A stretch of 64,000 bases of DNA. It comes from an uncultured Clostridia bacterium. Its GTDB lineage: Bacteria; Bacillota; Clostridia; Christensenellales; Aristaeellaceae. A model generated the notes under the pieces. It ran no database searches, was not told the DNA's origin, and was given only the letters and a program-made list of their open reading frames with translations. Of the stretch, positions 33,477 through 42,300 are shown in pieces; position 1 is the first letter of the stretch, and each line of letters begins with the position of its first letter. The stretch covers positions 76,179-140,178 of the forward strand of contig CAKULG010000005.1 of NCBI GenBank assembly GCA_934667105.1, read 5' to 3'. The position numbers were made by a program, and so were the translations under genes.

Positions 33477-35711
33477 TTATTTCTGGCGGCGGGCCTCCAG
33501 TTCCCGATACTGCGAGGGGCTCATGCCTGCTACGCGGTTGAAGGCCCGCCGGAAGGTACTGGCGTTCAAATAGCCCGTTTGCACGGCAATATCATTGACG
33601 GAAAGCCCTGTTTCCGTCAAAAGCCGTTGCGCCGCGCCCATACGCACGTTTTCCAGATAGGCGCTGAAGGTGATGCCCGCATGCTCGCGGATAAACAGGG
33701 AAAGGTATTTTTCGTTCATCTTGAAGCGCTCTGCCACCAGGGGCAGCCCCATATCGGGGCTGTCCATATGCGCCTGAATATAGTGCAGAATCTGCTGGGA
33801 CAGTTCGTTTTGCTCCCGCAGCTTGCTGCTGGCCGTGGCGCTGCAAAGCTGAGCGTATTGCCGCCGCAGTTCGGCGAAGAATTCCTGCGGCTTTAATTCG
33901 TTGATGTGAAAATACAATTGATCGCTGATGGCCGCCTCGCTGTTGGCGGAATACAGCGTGTCCAGCATGCGGCAGTAGAGCCGCGTTCGCTGGAGGGAAT
34001 CCAGGGAAAGCTGAAAAAAATTCCGCTGATAAATCTGCTCCAGCAGCACGTTTATATCCTCCATGGCGTTGGCGTTCACATAGCGCCGGAAGGCCTGCTC
34101 CTCCGCAGCGGAATAGGCGTATTGGGCGGAGGAGGCGGGCTTTTCATCCCGAATGAAAAGAAACTGGCCTAGGTTGCGCTCCTCAAGCAGCTGCAAAGCG
34201 TCCGCAAAGGAATGATGCAGATCCCGCAGCTGCGAAACGGGACGGCCCGCCGCCAGAAGGCATTCCAGCCCCAGCCGGCCGGCCAGGGATTTGTGCAGCG
34301 AGGATAAGATTTTTTCGCAGGAGCGCTCGGGGGACGTGGCGAACAGGCAGGCGAACCGGCTTTCCGAATCCATGCTGAGAAAATGCAAATAGGGCTGGCG
34401 ATGCAGCTCGTTAATCATATGGGCCTCCGCCAGGGCGTTTTTCCGCGCATCCGCGCCGCTTTCCGGCAGATAGACGTAAACGCCCCTGTACAGGGAGCCT
34501 GTGAGCGGCATTTGAATCTGCGCCAGTAATTCCTCAATAAAGCCCTCCTGGGCCGCTTCCCCCCGCATGAGGCGCGAGAAAAGCAGGTTTCTCAGCTGCG
34601 TTTGCTGCTCTGTAAGGCTCAGGCGCAATTGCTCGTTGGCGCTGCTCAGGGTTTCAATGCTTCCGTTAATCTGCCACAGACCGTTTGCGGCCTGCCTCTG
34701 CCCAGCCGCCGCGGCGGGGGCGAGATGATTCACAATACTTTTCAGCGGCCGGTGATTGCTGAAATATGCCCAGATTACAACGATCGTTGCAAAGAGAAAA
34801 ATCAGCCCGATCACCAGAATGACGGAGCGCAGGCTTTCCAAGGTGGAGGCCCAGAGCAGGGAATAGGGCTTGGCCACGCCGAAGGTGAGCCCATAGCGGG
34901 CGGATACATAGGTGACGATCTGATAGCGGCTGCCGTTCAGCGCCCGCACGCTGTTGCCCGCTATGCCGGAAAGCCGACGAACCTCCGCTTCCGCCGCAGG
35001 CTGGCTCAATACCAGCGCCGCGCCCTCGCCGTCCAGCACAAAGCACAGCGATTGATCGTTGAACGCGCCGGGCAGCAATAGCTGGCGCAGCCGCGTTTCA
35101 TCCAGGGTGTAAACCGCCGTGCCCAGGCGGGCGCTGCTTTGCAGATCGATAAAGGAAATGGCTTCCAGCAGCGCCGGGCGAAGCGCGCCGTTGATTCGCG
35201 CCTGGCCGATGGAAAAAAGCCGGTGAGCTTCGCCGCACATGAGAATATCCTTTCGCCATTGCTCCGTATCCAGACCGCTGCCGGGAAAGAAATAATCGAT
35301 ATACTGATGAATTTTAACGGAGCCGCGCTGCGGATTCAGAATGGTATCCGACCGGGCCATATAGAGGAAATAATCTACAACCAGGCCGTTTGCATCGTTA
35401 AAAAATGATAAATTCTGCTGCGCTGTCCGCAGCTCGTACACCTCCGCCTGGCGGCTCATCAGCCGCCGCAGGGTGGCGTTGCTCATCATCGCTTCGGTGA
35501 ACAACTGCGTGCTATCCAGCGAGCTTTCCACGGCCTCGGCGGATTGCTGCAAAAGGGCCTCGTTGGCGGCGAGGCTGGATTTTTCATGCGCACGGAAAAC
35601 CAGGGAAAGCGAAAGCGCGCAGATGCCCAGCAGCAGCACGACGATCAGAAGATAGGAGGCGGTAAACCCAAAAAGCGGATGGCGCACGATATTTTGCAGC
35701 TTTTTCCGCAT
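33477..35711 (-). CDS. Membrane-bound AraC-family regulator with extracellular sensor (cluster 2)
   Basis: A 744-residue regulator built like the one at 26741: helix 1 (about 15-38), extracellular sensor (to about 275), helix 2 (about 293-315), a cytoplasmic linker, and a C-terminal AraC domain with VAERFKMNEKYLSLFIREHA and LSVNDIAVQTGYLNASTFRR. It is divergent from transporter operon 2, whose expression it presumably controls. Two direct repeats (35767-35797) overlap its own transcription start, which suggests autoregulation. RBS GGAAGGAGGG precedes ATG 35711. Confidence 0.9.
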   Translation of the reverse strand: MRKKLQNIVRHPLFGFTASYLLIVVLLLGICALSLSLVFRAHEKSSLAANEALLQQSAEAVESSLDSTQLFTEAMMSNATLRRLMSRQAEVYELRTAQQNLSFFNDANGLVVDYFLYMARSDTILNPQRGSVKIHQYIDYFFPGSGLDTEQWRKDILMCGEAHRLFSIGQARINGALRPALLEAISFIDLQSSARLGTAVYTLDETRLRQLLLPGAFNDQSLCFVLDGEGAALVLSQPAAEAEVRRLSGIAGNSVRALNGSRYQIVTYVSARYGLTFGVAKPYSLLWASTLESLRSVILVIGLIFLFATIVVIWAYFSNHRPLKSIVNHLAPAAAAGQRQAANGLWQINGSIETLSSANEQLRLSLTEQQTQLRNLLFSRLMRGEAAQEGFIEELLAQIQMPLTGSLYRGVYVYLPESGADARKNALAEAHMINELHRQPYLHFLSMDSESRFACLFATSPERSCEKILSSLHKSLAGRLGLECLLAAGRPVSQLRDLHHSFADALQLLEERNLGQFLFIRDEKPASSAQYAYSAAEEQAFRRYVNANAMEDINVLLEQIYQRNFFQLSLDSLQRTRLYCRMLDTLYSANSEAAISDQLYFHINELKPQEFFAELRRQYAQLCSATASSKLREQNELSQQILHYIQAHMDSPDMGLPLVAERFKMNEKYLSLFIREHAGITFSAYLENVRMGAAQRLLTETGLSVNDIAVQTGYLNASTFRRAFNRVAGMSPSQYRELEARRQK

Positions 35712-35766
35712 GGTTCCCCCTCCTTCCCGCCGGATGCGCTTTTTTCGTCATTGCCCTTGGATGTGT

Positions 35767-35797
35767 ACGCTTGCATGCAGTATTCGGACGCTTGCAT
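35767..35797. promoter_or_regulatory. Tandem direct repeat, candidate AraC-type operator
   Basis: ACGCTTGCAT occurs at 35767-35776 and again at 35788-35797, 21 bp apart start to start, i.e. two helical turns on one face. This is the usual spacing for the two helix-turn-helix units of AraC dimers. It lies just downstream of the -10 box of the divergent regulator gene. Confidence 0.6.
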
Positions 35798-35800
35798 CCC

Positions 35801-35829
35801 ACTATAGCAGAAAATAAACGGAATGTAAA
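35801..35829 (-). promoter_or_regulatory. Promoter of the cluster 2 AraC gene
   Basis: Minus strand: TTTACA (35824-35829), 17-bp spacer, TATAGT (35801-35806). Confidence 0.65.
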
Positions 35830-35946
35830 CAGAAAAAAGGCGGAAAACGACGTATAACTCACCAAATCTGACCAATTGTGTGGCGCGGGAACAAAGTGCG
35901 CGGCGCGCGGCTGACGGATTGCGCGGCCGCGGACCCGCGTGTGCTC

Positions 35947-35975
35947 TTGCGCCCGGTGAGGGCGCATGTTAAGAT
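35947..35975 (+). promoter_or_regulatory. Candidate promoter of transporter operon 2
   Basis: TTGCGC (35947-35952), 17-bp spacer, TAAGAT (35970-35975), 36 bases before ATG 36012. Confidence 0.5.
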
Positions 35976-36011
35976 AAACGCGAAGAAAAGGGAAAAACGG
36001 GAGGGCTTCGC

Positions 36012-36953
36012 ATGAATCGTGGGAAACGCGGCGCTGAAGCGTGGCTGCGCCAGCTTGGACGGGATGTGCGCCGGGATCGTATGCTGTATCTGATGATATT
36101 GGCGCCGCTGGCATTTTTGCTTGTTTTTTCCTATGCGCCCATGTACGGCGTGCAGATCGCCTTTCGGGATTATAACATCATTAATGGCATTTGGGATAGC
36201 CCCTGGGTGGGATTGAAGCATATCCGGAAATTCTTTTCCAGCTATATGTTCTGGCGGCTGATGAAAAACACCCTGGCGCTGAGCGCCTACAGCCTGGCGG
36301 TTTTCCCGCTTTCTCTGGTGTTGGCGCTGCTGCTGAATTATATGCCCAACCGCCGCTATAAGAAAACCGTCCAGATGGTTTCCTACATTCCGCATTTTCT
36401 TTCCACGGTGGTCATGTGCGGCATGGTGCTGCAATTTCTGGATCAGCGCACCGGCATGCTCAACGCCTTCCTGGGGCTGTTCGGCGTTCCAGCCCAGAGC
36501 TTCATGGCGAACCCATCCGCTTTCCCGCATGTATACATCTGGTCTGGGGTGTGGCAGGGGGTAGGCTATGGCTCGGTCATTTATATCGCCACGCTGGCGG
36601 GCGTTTCGCCGGAGCTGCACGAGGCGGCCATCATTGACGGCGCGAATATCTGGCAGCGCATCTGGCATGTGGATATCCCCGGCGTGCTGCCCACCTTCTG
36701 CATTTTACTGATTATGCGGTGCGGAAGCATTATGAACGTGGATTTCGAAAAAATCCTGCTGCTGCAAAATGATTTAAACGGAAAGGTATCCGAAGTGATT
36801 TCCACCTATGTGTATAAGCAGAGCTTTCAGAACACCTTTCCTCAGTATTCCTATTCCGCAGCCATCGGGCTGTTTACCTCGTTGGTGAATATGGCGCTGC
36901 TGGTGACGGTGAACTGGGCGAGCAAGCGCCTCAGCGGCAGCTCGCTGTGGTAA
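36012..36953 (+). CDS. Carbohydrate ABC transporter permease, LplB/MalF type (cluster 2)
   Basis: A 313-residue permease with six helices, closely paralogous to the cluster 1 gene: APMYGVQIAFRDYNIINGIW, KKTVQMVSYIPHFLSTVVMCG (slightly variant), and the EAA loop HEAAIIDGANIWQRIWHVDI. It opens operon 2, 13 bases before its partner permease. RBS GGGAGGG is 6 bases before ATG 36012. The ATPase must come from elsewhere. The imported sugar is unknown; nearby enzymes hint at a glycoside with an N-linked or oxidisable sugar. Confidence 0.93.
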   Translation: MNRGKRGAEAWLRQLGRDVRRDRMLYLMILAPLAFLLVFSYAPMYGVQIAFRDYNIINGIWDSPWVGLKHIRKFFSSYMFWRLMKNTLALSAYSLAVFPLSLVLALLLNYMPNRRYKKTVQMVSYIPHFLSTVVMCGMVLQFLDQRTGMLNAFLGLFGVPAQSFMANPSAFPHVYIWSGVWQGVGYGSVIYIATLAGVSPELHEAAIIDGANIWQRIWHVDIPGVLPTFCILLIMRCGSIMNVDFEKILLLQNDLNGKVSEVISTYVYKQSFQNTFPQYSYSAAIGLFTSLVNMALLVTVNWASKRLSGSSLW

Positions 36954-36966
36954 GGAGGGAAGAAAA

Positions 36967-37869
36967 ATGCGCGGAGTAAAGCGTGCCATTCGCCATAGCA
37001 CCGGGGACCGGCTGTTCCTTTGCATGGATTATGTTCTTCTTACGGCCTTTCTGCTGACGCTGGCGTATCCGCTGCTGTTTGTGGTATCAGCGGCGTTCAG
37101 CGGCGGAAGCGCCACCATGAACCTGAATTTATGGCCCGCTTCGCCGACGCTGGCAGGGTTCCGGGCGGTGTTCGGCTATCGGGCCATTTGGACGGGGTAT
37201 CTCAATTCGTTGCTGTATATGACGCTGGGCACGGCGGTTTCCCTGGCGGTGACAGTGCTTTGCGCGTATCCGCTCAGCCGGGGGAATTTCCGCTTCGGCG
37301 GCGTGATGATGGGCTTGTGCGTGTTCACCATGTATTTCTCCGGCGGCATGATTCCGGCCTATCTCAATATCCGCAACCTGGGCATGCTGGATACCGTTTG
37401 GGCGATTATCCTTCCCGGCGCGCTGTCGGTGTATAACATGATTGTGATGCGCACCTATTTCAAAACCTCCATCCCGGGGGAGCTGCTGGAGGCGGCCCAG
37501 CTGGATGGCTGCGGGGACGGACGGTATCTTGCGCAGATCGTGCTTCCGCTTTCCGTGCCCGTGCTGGCGGTGATCACGCTGTATTGTGCGGTGGGGCAAT
37601 GGAACGCCTATTTTTCGCCCATGATCTATCTCAACACCCGCAGCAAATATCCCCTTTCCATCATTTTGCGGGATATTTTGATCGCCAACACCGTCGATCT
37701 GTCCGCTGCCGGCGGCGCGGATTTATCCGAACTGGCGGATCTTCAGGCCATGCAGAATTTGATGAAATATGCGGTGATTATCGTATCGTCGCTTCCGGTG
37801 CTGCTGCTGTATCCCTTTGTGCAGCGGTATTTTGTAAAGGGCGTGATGCTGGGGGCGGTGAAGGGGTGA
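36967..37869 (+). CDS. Carbohydrate ABC transporter permease, LplC/MalG type (cluster 2)
   Basis: A 300-residue six-helix permease paralogous to the cluster 1 LplC-type gene. The EAA loop reads LEAAQLDGCGDGRYLAQIVL; the C-terminus is LLYPFVQRYFVKGVMLGAVKG (last residues typical of the family). It works with the LplB-type partner directly upstream and the binding protein downstream. AAGGAGGG precedes ATG 36967. The 67-base gap to the next gene has an AAAGGAGG RBS but no terminator. Confidence 0.93.
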   Translation: MRGVKRAIRHSTGDRLFLCMDYVLLTAFLLTLAYPLLFVVSAAFSGGSATMNLNLWPASPTLAGFRAVFGYRAIWTGYLNSLLYMTLGTAVSLAVTVLCAYPLSRGNFRFGGVMMGLCVFTMYFSGGMIPAYLNIRNLGMLDTVWAIILPGALSVYNMIVMRTYFKTSIPGELLEAAQLDGCGDGRYLAQIVLPLSVPVLAVITLYCAVGQWNAYFSPMIYLNTRSKYPLSIILRDILIANTVDLSAAGGADLSELADLQAMQNLMKYAVIIVSSLPVLLLYPFVQRYFVKGVMLGAVKG

Positions 37870-37936
37870 CGCGCCCCCGGAAATCAATAGAAATCCGTCG
37901 CGCTGACAGCGCGATGAGAATAAAGGAGGAAGACCC

Positions 37937-39529
37937 ATGAAAAGAATCGTAACCCTGCTTCTGGCTCTGGCGCTGTGCCTGCCGCTGGCCGCAACGGCGG
38001 AGGTGCTGGGCAACATCAGCTTCCCGCTCAGCGAGGAAACTGTCGAGCTCACCGTCTGGACCGAGCAACTGCCCACCGTGGAGGATTTCAACACCAATTA
38101 TACCACCCAGTGGTATGAAAAGCTTACCAACGTGCATATCAACTGGATCGCCGTGCCCACGGCGGAAAGAAAAACCAAACTGAATATTTCTCTGGCGGGC
38201 AACAGCTATCCAGATATCTACGGCGGGGATTTCTATTCCACGGATATCTCGCTTTACGGCGGCTCGGTATTCATTCCGCTGAACGATCTGATGGAGCAGG
38301 GCTATATGCCCAACACCGTCCAGTGGTTTGAGGATATGCCGCAGCTCAAGGAGGCCCTCACCGCGCCCGACGGCAATCTGTACGCTTTCCCGCGCGTCTC
38401 CATGACGTATCACATGCGGGCCATGAACAAGATGTATGTGAAGAAGGCCTGGCTGGAGCAATATACCCAGGCCACCGGGAAGGCCGCCCCTGAAACAACG
38501 GCGGATTTTAAAGAAATGCTCGTCTATTTCCGGGATCATGATATGAACGGCAACGGCGACGCCACGGACGAAGCGCCCCTCATGGGCTGCAACAGCGCCT
38601 GGTGCGGCAACCCGCTTTCGTTCCTCATGTCCGCCTTCGTTCATCCCGGAAACGGTAATCATATGCTGGCTACCGACGGCGTTGTAACCTATCAGGCCGC
38701 CCAGGACGGCTGGCGGCAGGGGCTTCTGTATATGCGCGAGCTGTACCAGGAAAAGCTGTTGGCTCCCGAAACCTACATCCAGGATGCGACGCAGTATATG
38801 GCGCTGGTTGCCTCGGGCATTGTGGGCGTTGCAGCGGGCGCATGGCAGGGCGTGTTTACGGATAACACCGTCGTGCCGTATTCGGATTATGCGGTGCTGC
38901 TGCCCATCGCGGGCCCGGACGGCCTGCGCCTCACCACCAGCGACGCGATCGACGGCGTTTCCTCCATGGCGTTCAAGGGCGCGATCACCGTTTCCTGCAA
39001 GCATCCTGAAATCGCGGCCCAGTGGCTGGATTTCTTTGTCAGCAAGGAAGGCACCACCATCATCCAGAAGGGCTTTGAGGGCCGTCAATACGAAATCGTA
39101 GATGAGCCCGCCATCAGCGGCGCGGAAAAATCCATGAAGGTTTTCAAGCTGGAAAACACCGTGCAGAATGAAACCTGGGGAAACAAAACCGTTCCCGAGC
39201 GCGTTACCCCTGAAATCTATTACGGCGTGCCCGCTGTTGCCGGAAGCCAGGATGTGGCGCTGTATGAAGGCGGCAAGGCCTACATCCCCTTCGAAGCGTG
39301 GACGGGCTTCCCGCTGACCTCCTGGGCCAGCGACGCGGATATGCAGGCGGAAATCAGCGAATTGACTTCCCTGCTCAACGAATATGTGGCGCAATCCGTG
39401 GCGGAATTTGTGACCGGCGGCCGGGATATCAACGATGACGCCCAGTGGAACAGCTATGTGGACGAACTCAGGGCCATGGGGATGGATCGGCTGGTTGAAC
39501 TGACGCAGCAGGTCAATTTCGGCAAGTGA
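37937..39529 (+). CDS. ABC transporter extracellular solute-binding protein (cluster 2)
   Basis: A 530-residue exported binding protein. The signal peptide is MKRIVTLLLALALCLPLAAT, without a lipobox Cys. VELTVWTEQLPTVEDFNTNY near the mature N-terminus and the calcium-loop-like FRDHDMNGNGDATDE near residue 190 match the cluster 1 protein; the C-terminus ISELTSLLNEYVAQSVAEFV, then DINDDAQWNSYVDELRAMGM is also shared. It is followed by a perfect palindromic terminator, so expression of the two downstream genes may be lower. How a non-lipidated binding protein stays at the cell is unclear. Confidence 0.92.
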   Translation: MKRIVTLLLALALCLPLAATAEVLGNISFPLSEETVELTVWTEQLPTVEDFNTNYTTQWYEKLTNVHINWIAVPTAERKTKLNISLAGNSYPDIYGGDFYSTDISLYGGSVFIPLNDLMEQGYMPNTVQWFEDMPQLKEALTAPDGNLYAFPRVSMTYHMRAMNKMYVKKAWLEQYTQATGKAAPETTADFKEMLVYFRDHDMNGNGDATDEAPLMGCNSAWCGNPLSFLMSAFVHPGNGNHMLATDGVVTYQAAQDGWRQGLLYMRELYQEKLLAPETYIQDATQYMALVASGIVGVAAGAWQGVFTDNTVVPYSDYAVLLPIAGPDGLRLTTSDAIDGVSSMAFKGAITVSCKHPEIAAQWLDFFVSKEGTTIIQKGFEGRQYEIVDEPAISGAEKSMKVFKLENTVQNETWGNKTVPERVTPEIYYGVPAVAGSQDVALYEGGKAYIPFEAWTGFPLTSWASDADMQAEISELTSLLNEYVAQSVAEFVTGGRDINDDAQWNSYVDELRAMGMDRLVELTQQVNFGK

Positions 39530-39539
39530 TCGCAAGCCT

Positions 39540-39568
39540 TGCCGGCAGCGCGCGCTGCCGGCATTTTT
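39540..39568 (+). terminator. Perfect palindromic Rho-independent terminator
   Basis: The 24-bp palindrome 39540-39563 (TGCCGGCAGCGC and its complement) is followed by ATTTTT. It separates the binding-protein gene from the two FAD-type genes and may set their relative expression. Confidence 0.85.
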
Positions 39569-39615
39569 GCATGCGCCGCGCAAAAATATTTTTTTAATTC
39601 ATGAAAGGAAAACAG

Positions 39616-40407
39616 ATGAAAAAAGTGGCTTTGGCAATCGTGGGCGCGACCACGGCAGGGGTCGCCGCGGCGGCGGCCTGGGGGGAAGGCGCGCTTCTGC
39701 TGGAAAAGGGCATGCTGCTGGGCGCGGAATTTGGCGCCGCTATGTGCGCCGCGCCATACGCGGGCGATCAAACGGCGCCCTTTTTTCGGGCGTGCCTGGA
39801 AACGGGAGTGATGGATGCGGTAGGACGGCTGCACCCCGCCGGGCTATCTCCTCTCCTGGCCGGAAGGCTGAAGGAATCGGCCGCGGAGCCGCGCCTTTTC
39901 ACCAGGCTTTTGGAGGCGCGGCCCTGTCCGGGCGGATATGCGCTTAATTTTATGGATGCGGAAGGGCTTCACGCCTGCGTGGCGGAGCGCCTGCTGCTGA
40001 CGACCCATGACGCGCAGCCGGGAGCGGCCGCCGCGGACATGTGGAAAAAATATCTCTGCGCGCAGTTGTGCTGCGTCGGAGGGGAAGAAATTGCTTGCGC
40101 GCGGGGGGAGGATTGGGATATTGTGCAGGGCACGCTGCGTTGCGAGCGTATTTTCCGCCTGGCGCTTCCCCGCGAGGCGGATTGGCCCGCCGCGCGCCGG
40201 CGCCTGCACCGGCGTTTTCTGGCGGCGCGGGAGGACGTGCTGGCGGGCTGGCAGTTGGCCGCGGTGGCTTCCTCGTTTTTCTACGAATTTGACCGCCCGG
40301 TGTGTCGGCAATTGGAGAACGGTATGTGGTATTTGCCCTCCGCCTCCTTTGGCGGCCCGGCGGAGGCTTATGCGGGAGGTGCGGCATGCGCTATCAATAT
40401 TGGGTAG
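39616..40407 (+). CDS. Unknown protein, degenerate FAD-binding (Rossmann)-like
   Basis: A 263-residue protein without a clear family. Its N-terminus (VALAIVGATTAGVAAAAAWG, then ALLLEKGMLLGAEFGAAM) aligns with the FAD-binding start of the oxidoreductase remnant at 30855 (IVCGGGIAGVCAAVTAARQG; LLLEGMGCLGGTITQGL), but the second glycine of GxGxxG is Thr. The rest is Cys-rich (LCAQLCCVGGEEIACARG) and basic. It overlaps the next FAD oxidoreductase gene by 22 bases, which suggests a partner subunit or a decayed paralogue. ATG 39616 is chosen because AAAGGAAAA precedes it; ATG 39601 is possible. Confidence 0.55.
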   Translation: MKKVALAIVGATTAGVAAAAAWGEGALLLEKGMLLGAEFGAAMCAAPYAGDQTAPFFRACLETGVMDAVGRLHPAGLSPLLAGRLKESAAEPRLFTRLLEARPCPGGYALNFMDAEGLHACVAERLLLTTHDAQPGAAAADMWKKYLCAQLCCVGGEEIACARGEDWDIVQGTLRCERIFRLALPREADWPAARRRLHRRFLAAREDVLAGWQLAAVASSFFYEFDRPVCRQLENGMWYLPSASFGGPAEAYAGGAACAINIG

Positions 40408-42239
40408 AGGGCCAGGCGCGTTTCACGGAAGTGCGGGCCGTCTTTGAGGAGCAGGCGGATGTGCTGGTGGTTGGGCTGGGAACGGCGGGCGCGGTGGCCG
40501 CCTGGTGCGCCGCAGCGCGCGGGCTGTCCGTGCTGGGGGTGGAACGGAGCACGGGCATGGGCGGTCAGGGCGGCATGAGCGGCGTGGTGGATTATTATTA
40601 CGGCACGCGGGGCGGCGCGGCGGAAGAAATCAACGCCCGCTGTCAGGCGCTGATTGCCGCCGGGGCTTACACCCCTTCCCGCCTGCCAAAGGCCACGGAG
40701 GAAAGCCTGCCGCCCGCGCTGAAATGCCGTTGCCTGGAAGAAGCCGCCCTGGAAGCGGGGGCGCGGATCTGGTATGACGCACAAATTCTCGGCGTATATT
40801 TGGAGAAAAACCGGGTGGTGGGCGCGCGCTGCGTTCACGGGGACGCGGTTGTTCAAGTGGGCTGCCGGGTGCTGATTGACGCGACGGGGGAGGCGGACGC
40901 GGTGTGCCTGGCCGGGGGCAGGACGCAGCCCCTTCGGGCGGCGGACGGAAACGCCATGAGCTTTTCCCTGGTGCGCGCCGTGCTGGCGGAGGAGCGCTGG
41001 ATTCGCGGCGGCTGGCAGCTATGCGGCCGCACCCGCTATGCGAACGCGCAGGGCTATACCCGTGCGCTTTTGGAGGCGGCCTCCCTTCCCGGCGAGCTGT
41101 GCCGGGAGGGCGACGGCGGGCGGACGGTATTCACGGGGGTGACGCCGGGCATTCGGGAGGGACGGCGAATTGAAGCGGAGGAAACGCTTTCCTTTGCCGC
41201 CTATCTTGCAGGCGCGCGAACGGCGCGGCCGCTGTTCTATTCCGCTTCTTTGGTGGATAATATCAATCGGGATATGGCGCTGGAGGACGAGGCGCAGCAG
41301 GATTTCCAATTGATCGCCGCCCTTAGCCGGGCCCGGGTGTCGGTGGGCGTTCCCATGGGTGCGCTGCTTCCCCGAGGGCTGGAAGGAATTCTGGTTGCAG
41401 GCCGGTGTATGGGCGTGGATCATGATTTCTCCACAGGCGTGCGCATGAAGCGCGATATGGAAAAAAGCGGCGAGGCCGCGGCGGCCTGGGCCTTTCTGGC
41501 AGTGCAGGAAAATGCGCCGCTTCGAAGCGTAAAATATGAATTGCTGGCGCGGCTGCTTCGAGAAACCGGCTGCCTGGACGACAGCCAGGACGCGCCCTGG
41601 GACGATGCGAAAATTTTGCGTGAAACAGGTGCGCACGTCCCGCTTTCGTTTCCGCGCACCCCGGAGGAAATCGAGATGGGCCTGGCCTCCGATGCGCCGG
41701 GGACGTCCCTTTGGGCGCTGCGGAAAAGCGGGGAAGCGGGGCTTTCCATGCTTCGCCCCTGGGTGAAGGCGGGGGAGGAACCGCTTTCCCGAAACAGCGC
41801 CCTGGCCGCCGGCATGCTGGGCGGAAAATTTGCCCTGCCCAAGCTGCGGGCTATGGCCCGCGATTTTCGTCAGCATCCCCAGGCAGCCGTGGGAGCTGTT
41901 CATTATCCGGACGCGATGAAAGCCATTATGCTTCTGGGCCGCATGGGGGATGCGGAATCCCTGCCGTGGCTGATGGAAATTCTTACGGGGGATGCGGTGC
42001 TGCGGGGGGTGGAAATTCGCCCGGACGCTTACGCCCCGGAGCCGGGGGACTATTACGCTAATCTATTTTTGCACGCTCTGTGCGCCCTGCGGCGCATTCT
42101 GGCCGCGCATCCGGAGGCGCGACCGGCCTACGTTGACCGCGTTTATGCGCGGGTGTTTGCGGAGGATTTCACCCTTCGCCATTCCTTCGGGCGGCTGGAA
42201 CTGACCGAAGCGGCCCGCGAAATCACGCTTTCCTTGTAA
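40386..42239 (+). CDS. FAD-dependent oxidoreductase with C-terminal HEAT-like repeats
   Basis: A 617-residue flavoenzyme. ADVLVVGLGTAGAVAAWCAA (residues 24-43) binds the ADP part of FAD; SVLGVERSTGMGGQGGMSG, VLIDATGEADAVCLAGG and LEGILVAGRCMGVDHDFSTG are further FAD_oxidored motifs. Residues from about 470 on form helical pairs (LPKLRAMARDFRQHP; AIMLLGRMGDAESLPWLMEI) like HEAT repeats. Such enzymes in carbohydrate clusters oxidise sugars or related compounds; the substrate is unknown. GGGAGGT precedes ATG 40386. Last gene of cluster 2, ending at a strong terminator. Confidence 0.88.
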   Translation: MRYQYWVEGQARFTEVRAVFEEQADVLVVGLGTAGAVAAWCAAARGLSVLGVERSTGMGGQGGMSGVVDYYYGTRGGAAEEINARCQALIAAGAYTPSRLPKATEESLPPALKCRCLEEAALEAGARIWYDAQILGVYLEKNRVVGARCVHGDAVVQVGCRVLIDATGEADAVCLAGGRTQPLRAADGNAMSFSLVRAVLAEERWIRGGWQLCGRTRYANAQGYTRALLEAASLPGELCREGDGGRTVFTGVTPGIREGRRIEAEETLSFAAYLAGARTARPLFYSASLVDNINRDMALEDEAQQDFQLIAALSRARVSVGVPMGALLPRGLEGILVAGRCMGVDHDFSTGVRMKRDMEKSGEAAAAWAFLAVQENAPLRSVKYELLARLLRETGCLDDSQDAPWDDAKILRETGAHVPLSFPRTPEEIEMGLASDAPGTSLWALRKSGEAGLSMLRPWVKAGEEPLSRNSALAAGMLGGKFALPKLRAMARDFRQHPQAAVGAVHYPDAMKAIMLLGRMGDAESLPWLMEILTGDAVLRGVEIRPDAYAPEPGDYYANLFLHALCALRRILAAHPEARPAYVDRVYARVFAEDFTLRHSFGRLELTEAAREITLSL

Positions 42240-42287
42240 AAAAAACGCGCCTGAGCGGTCGCTTTGCAACTCCCGGGCGCGTTTTTT
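42240..42287. terminator. Terminator between convergent operons
   Basis: AAAACGCGCC (42242-42251) and GGGCGCGTTTTTT (42275-42287) pair, with A-run and T-run on either side, so it can act in both directions (cluster 2 and the thiI operon). Confidence 0.8.
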
Positions 42288-42300
42288 AGGATGCAATATT

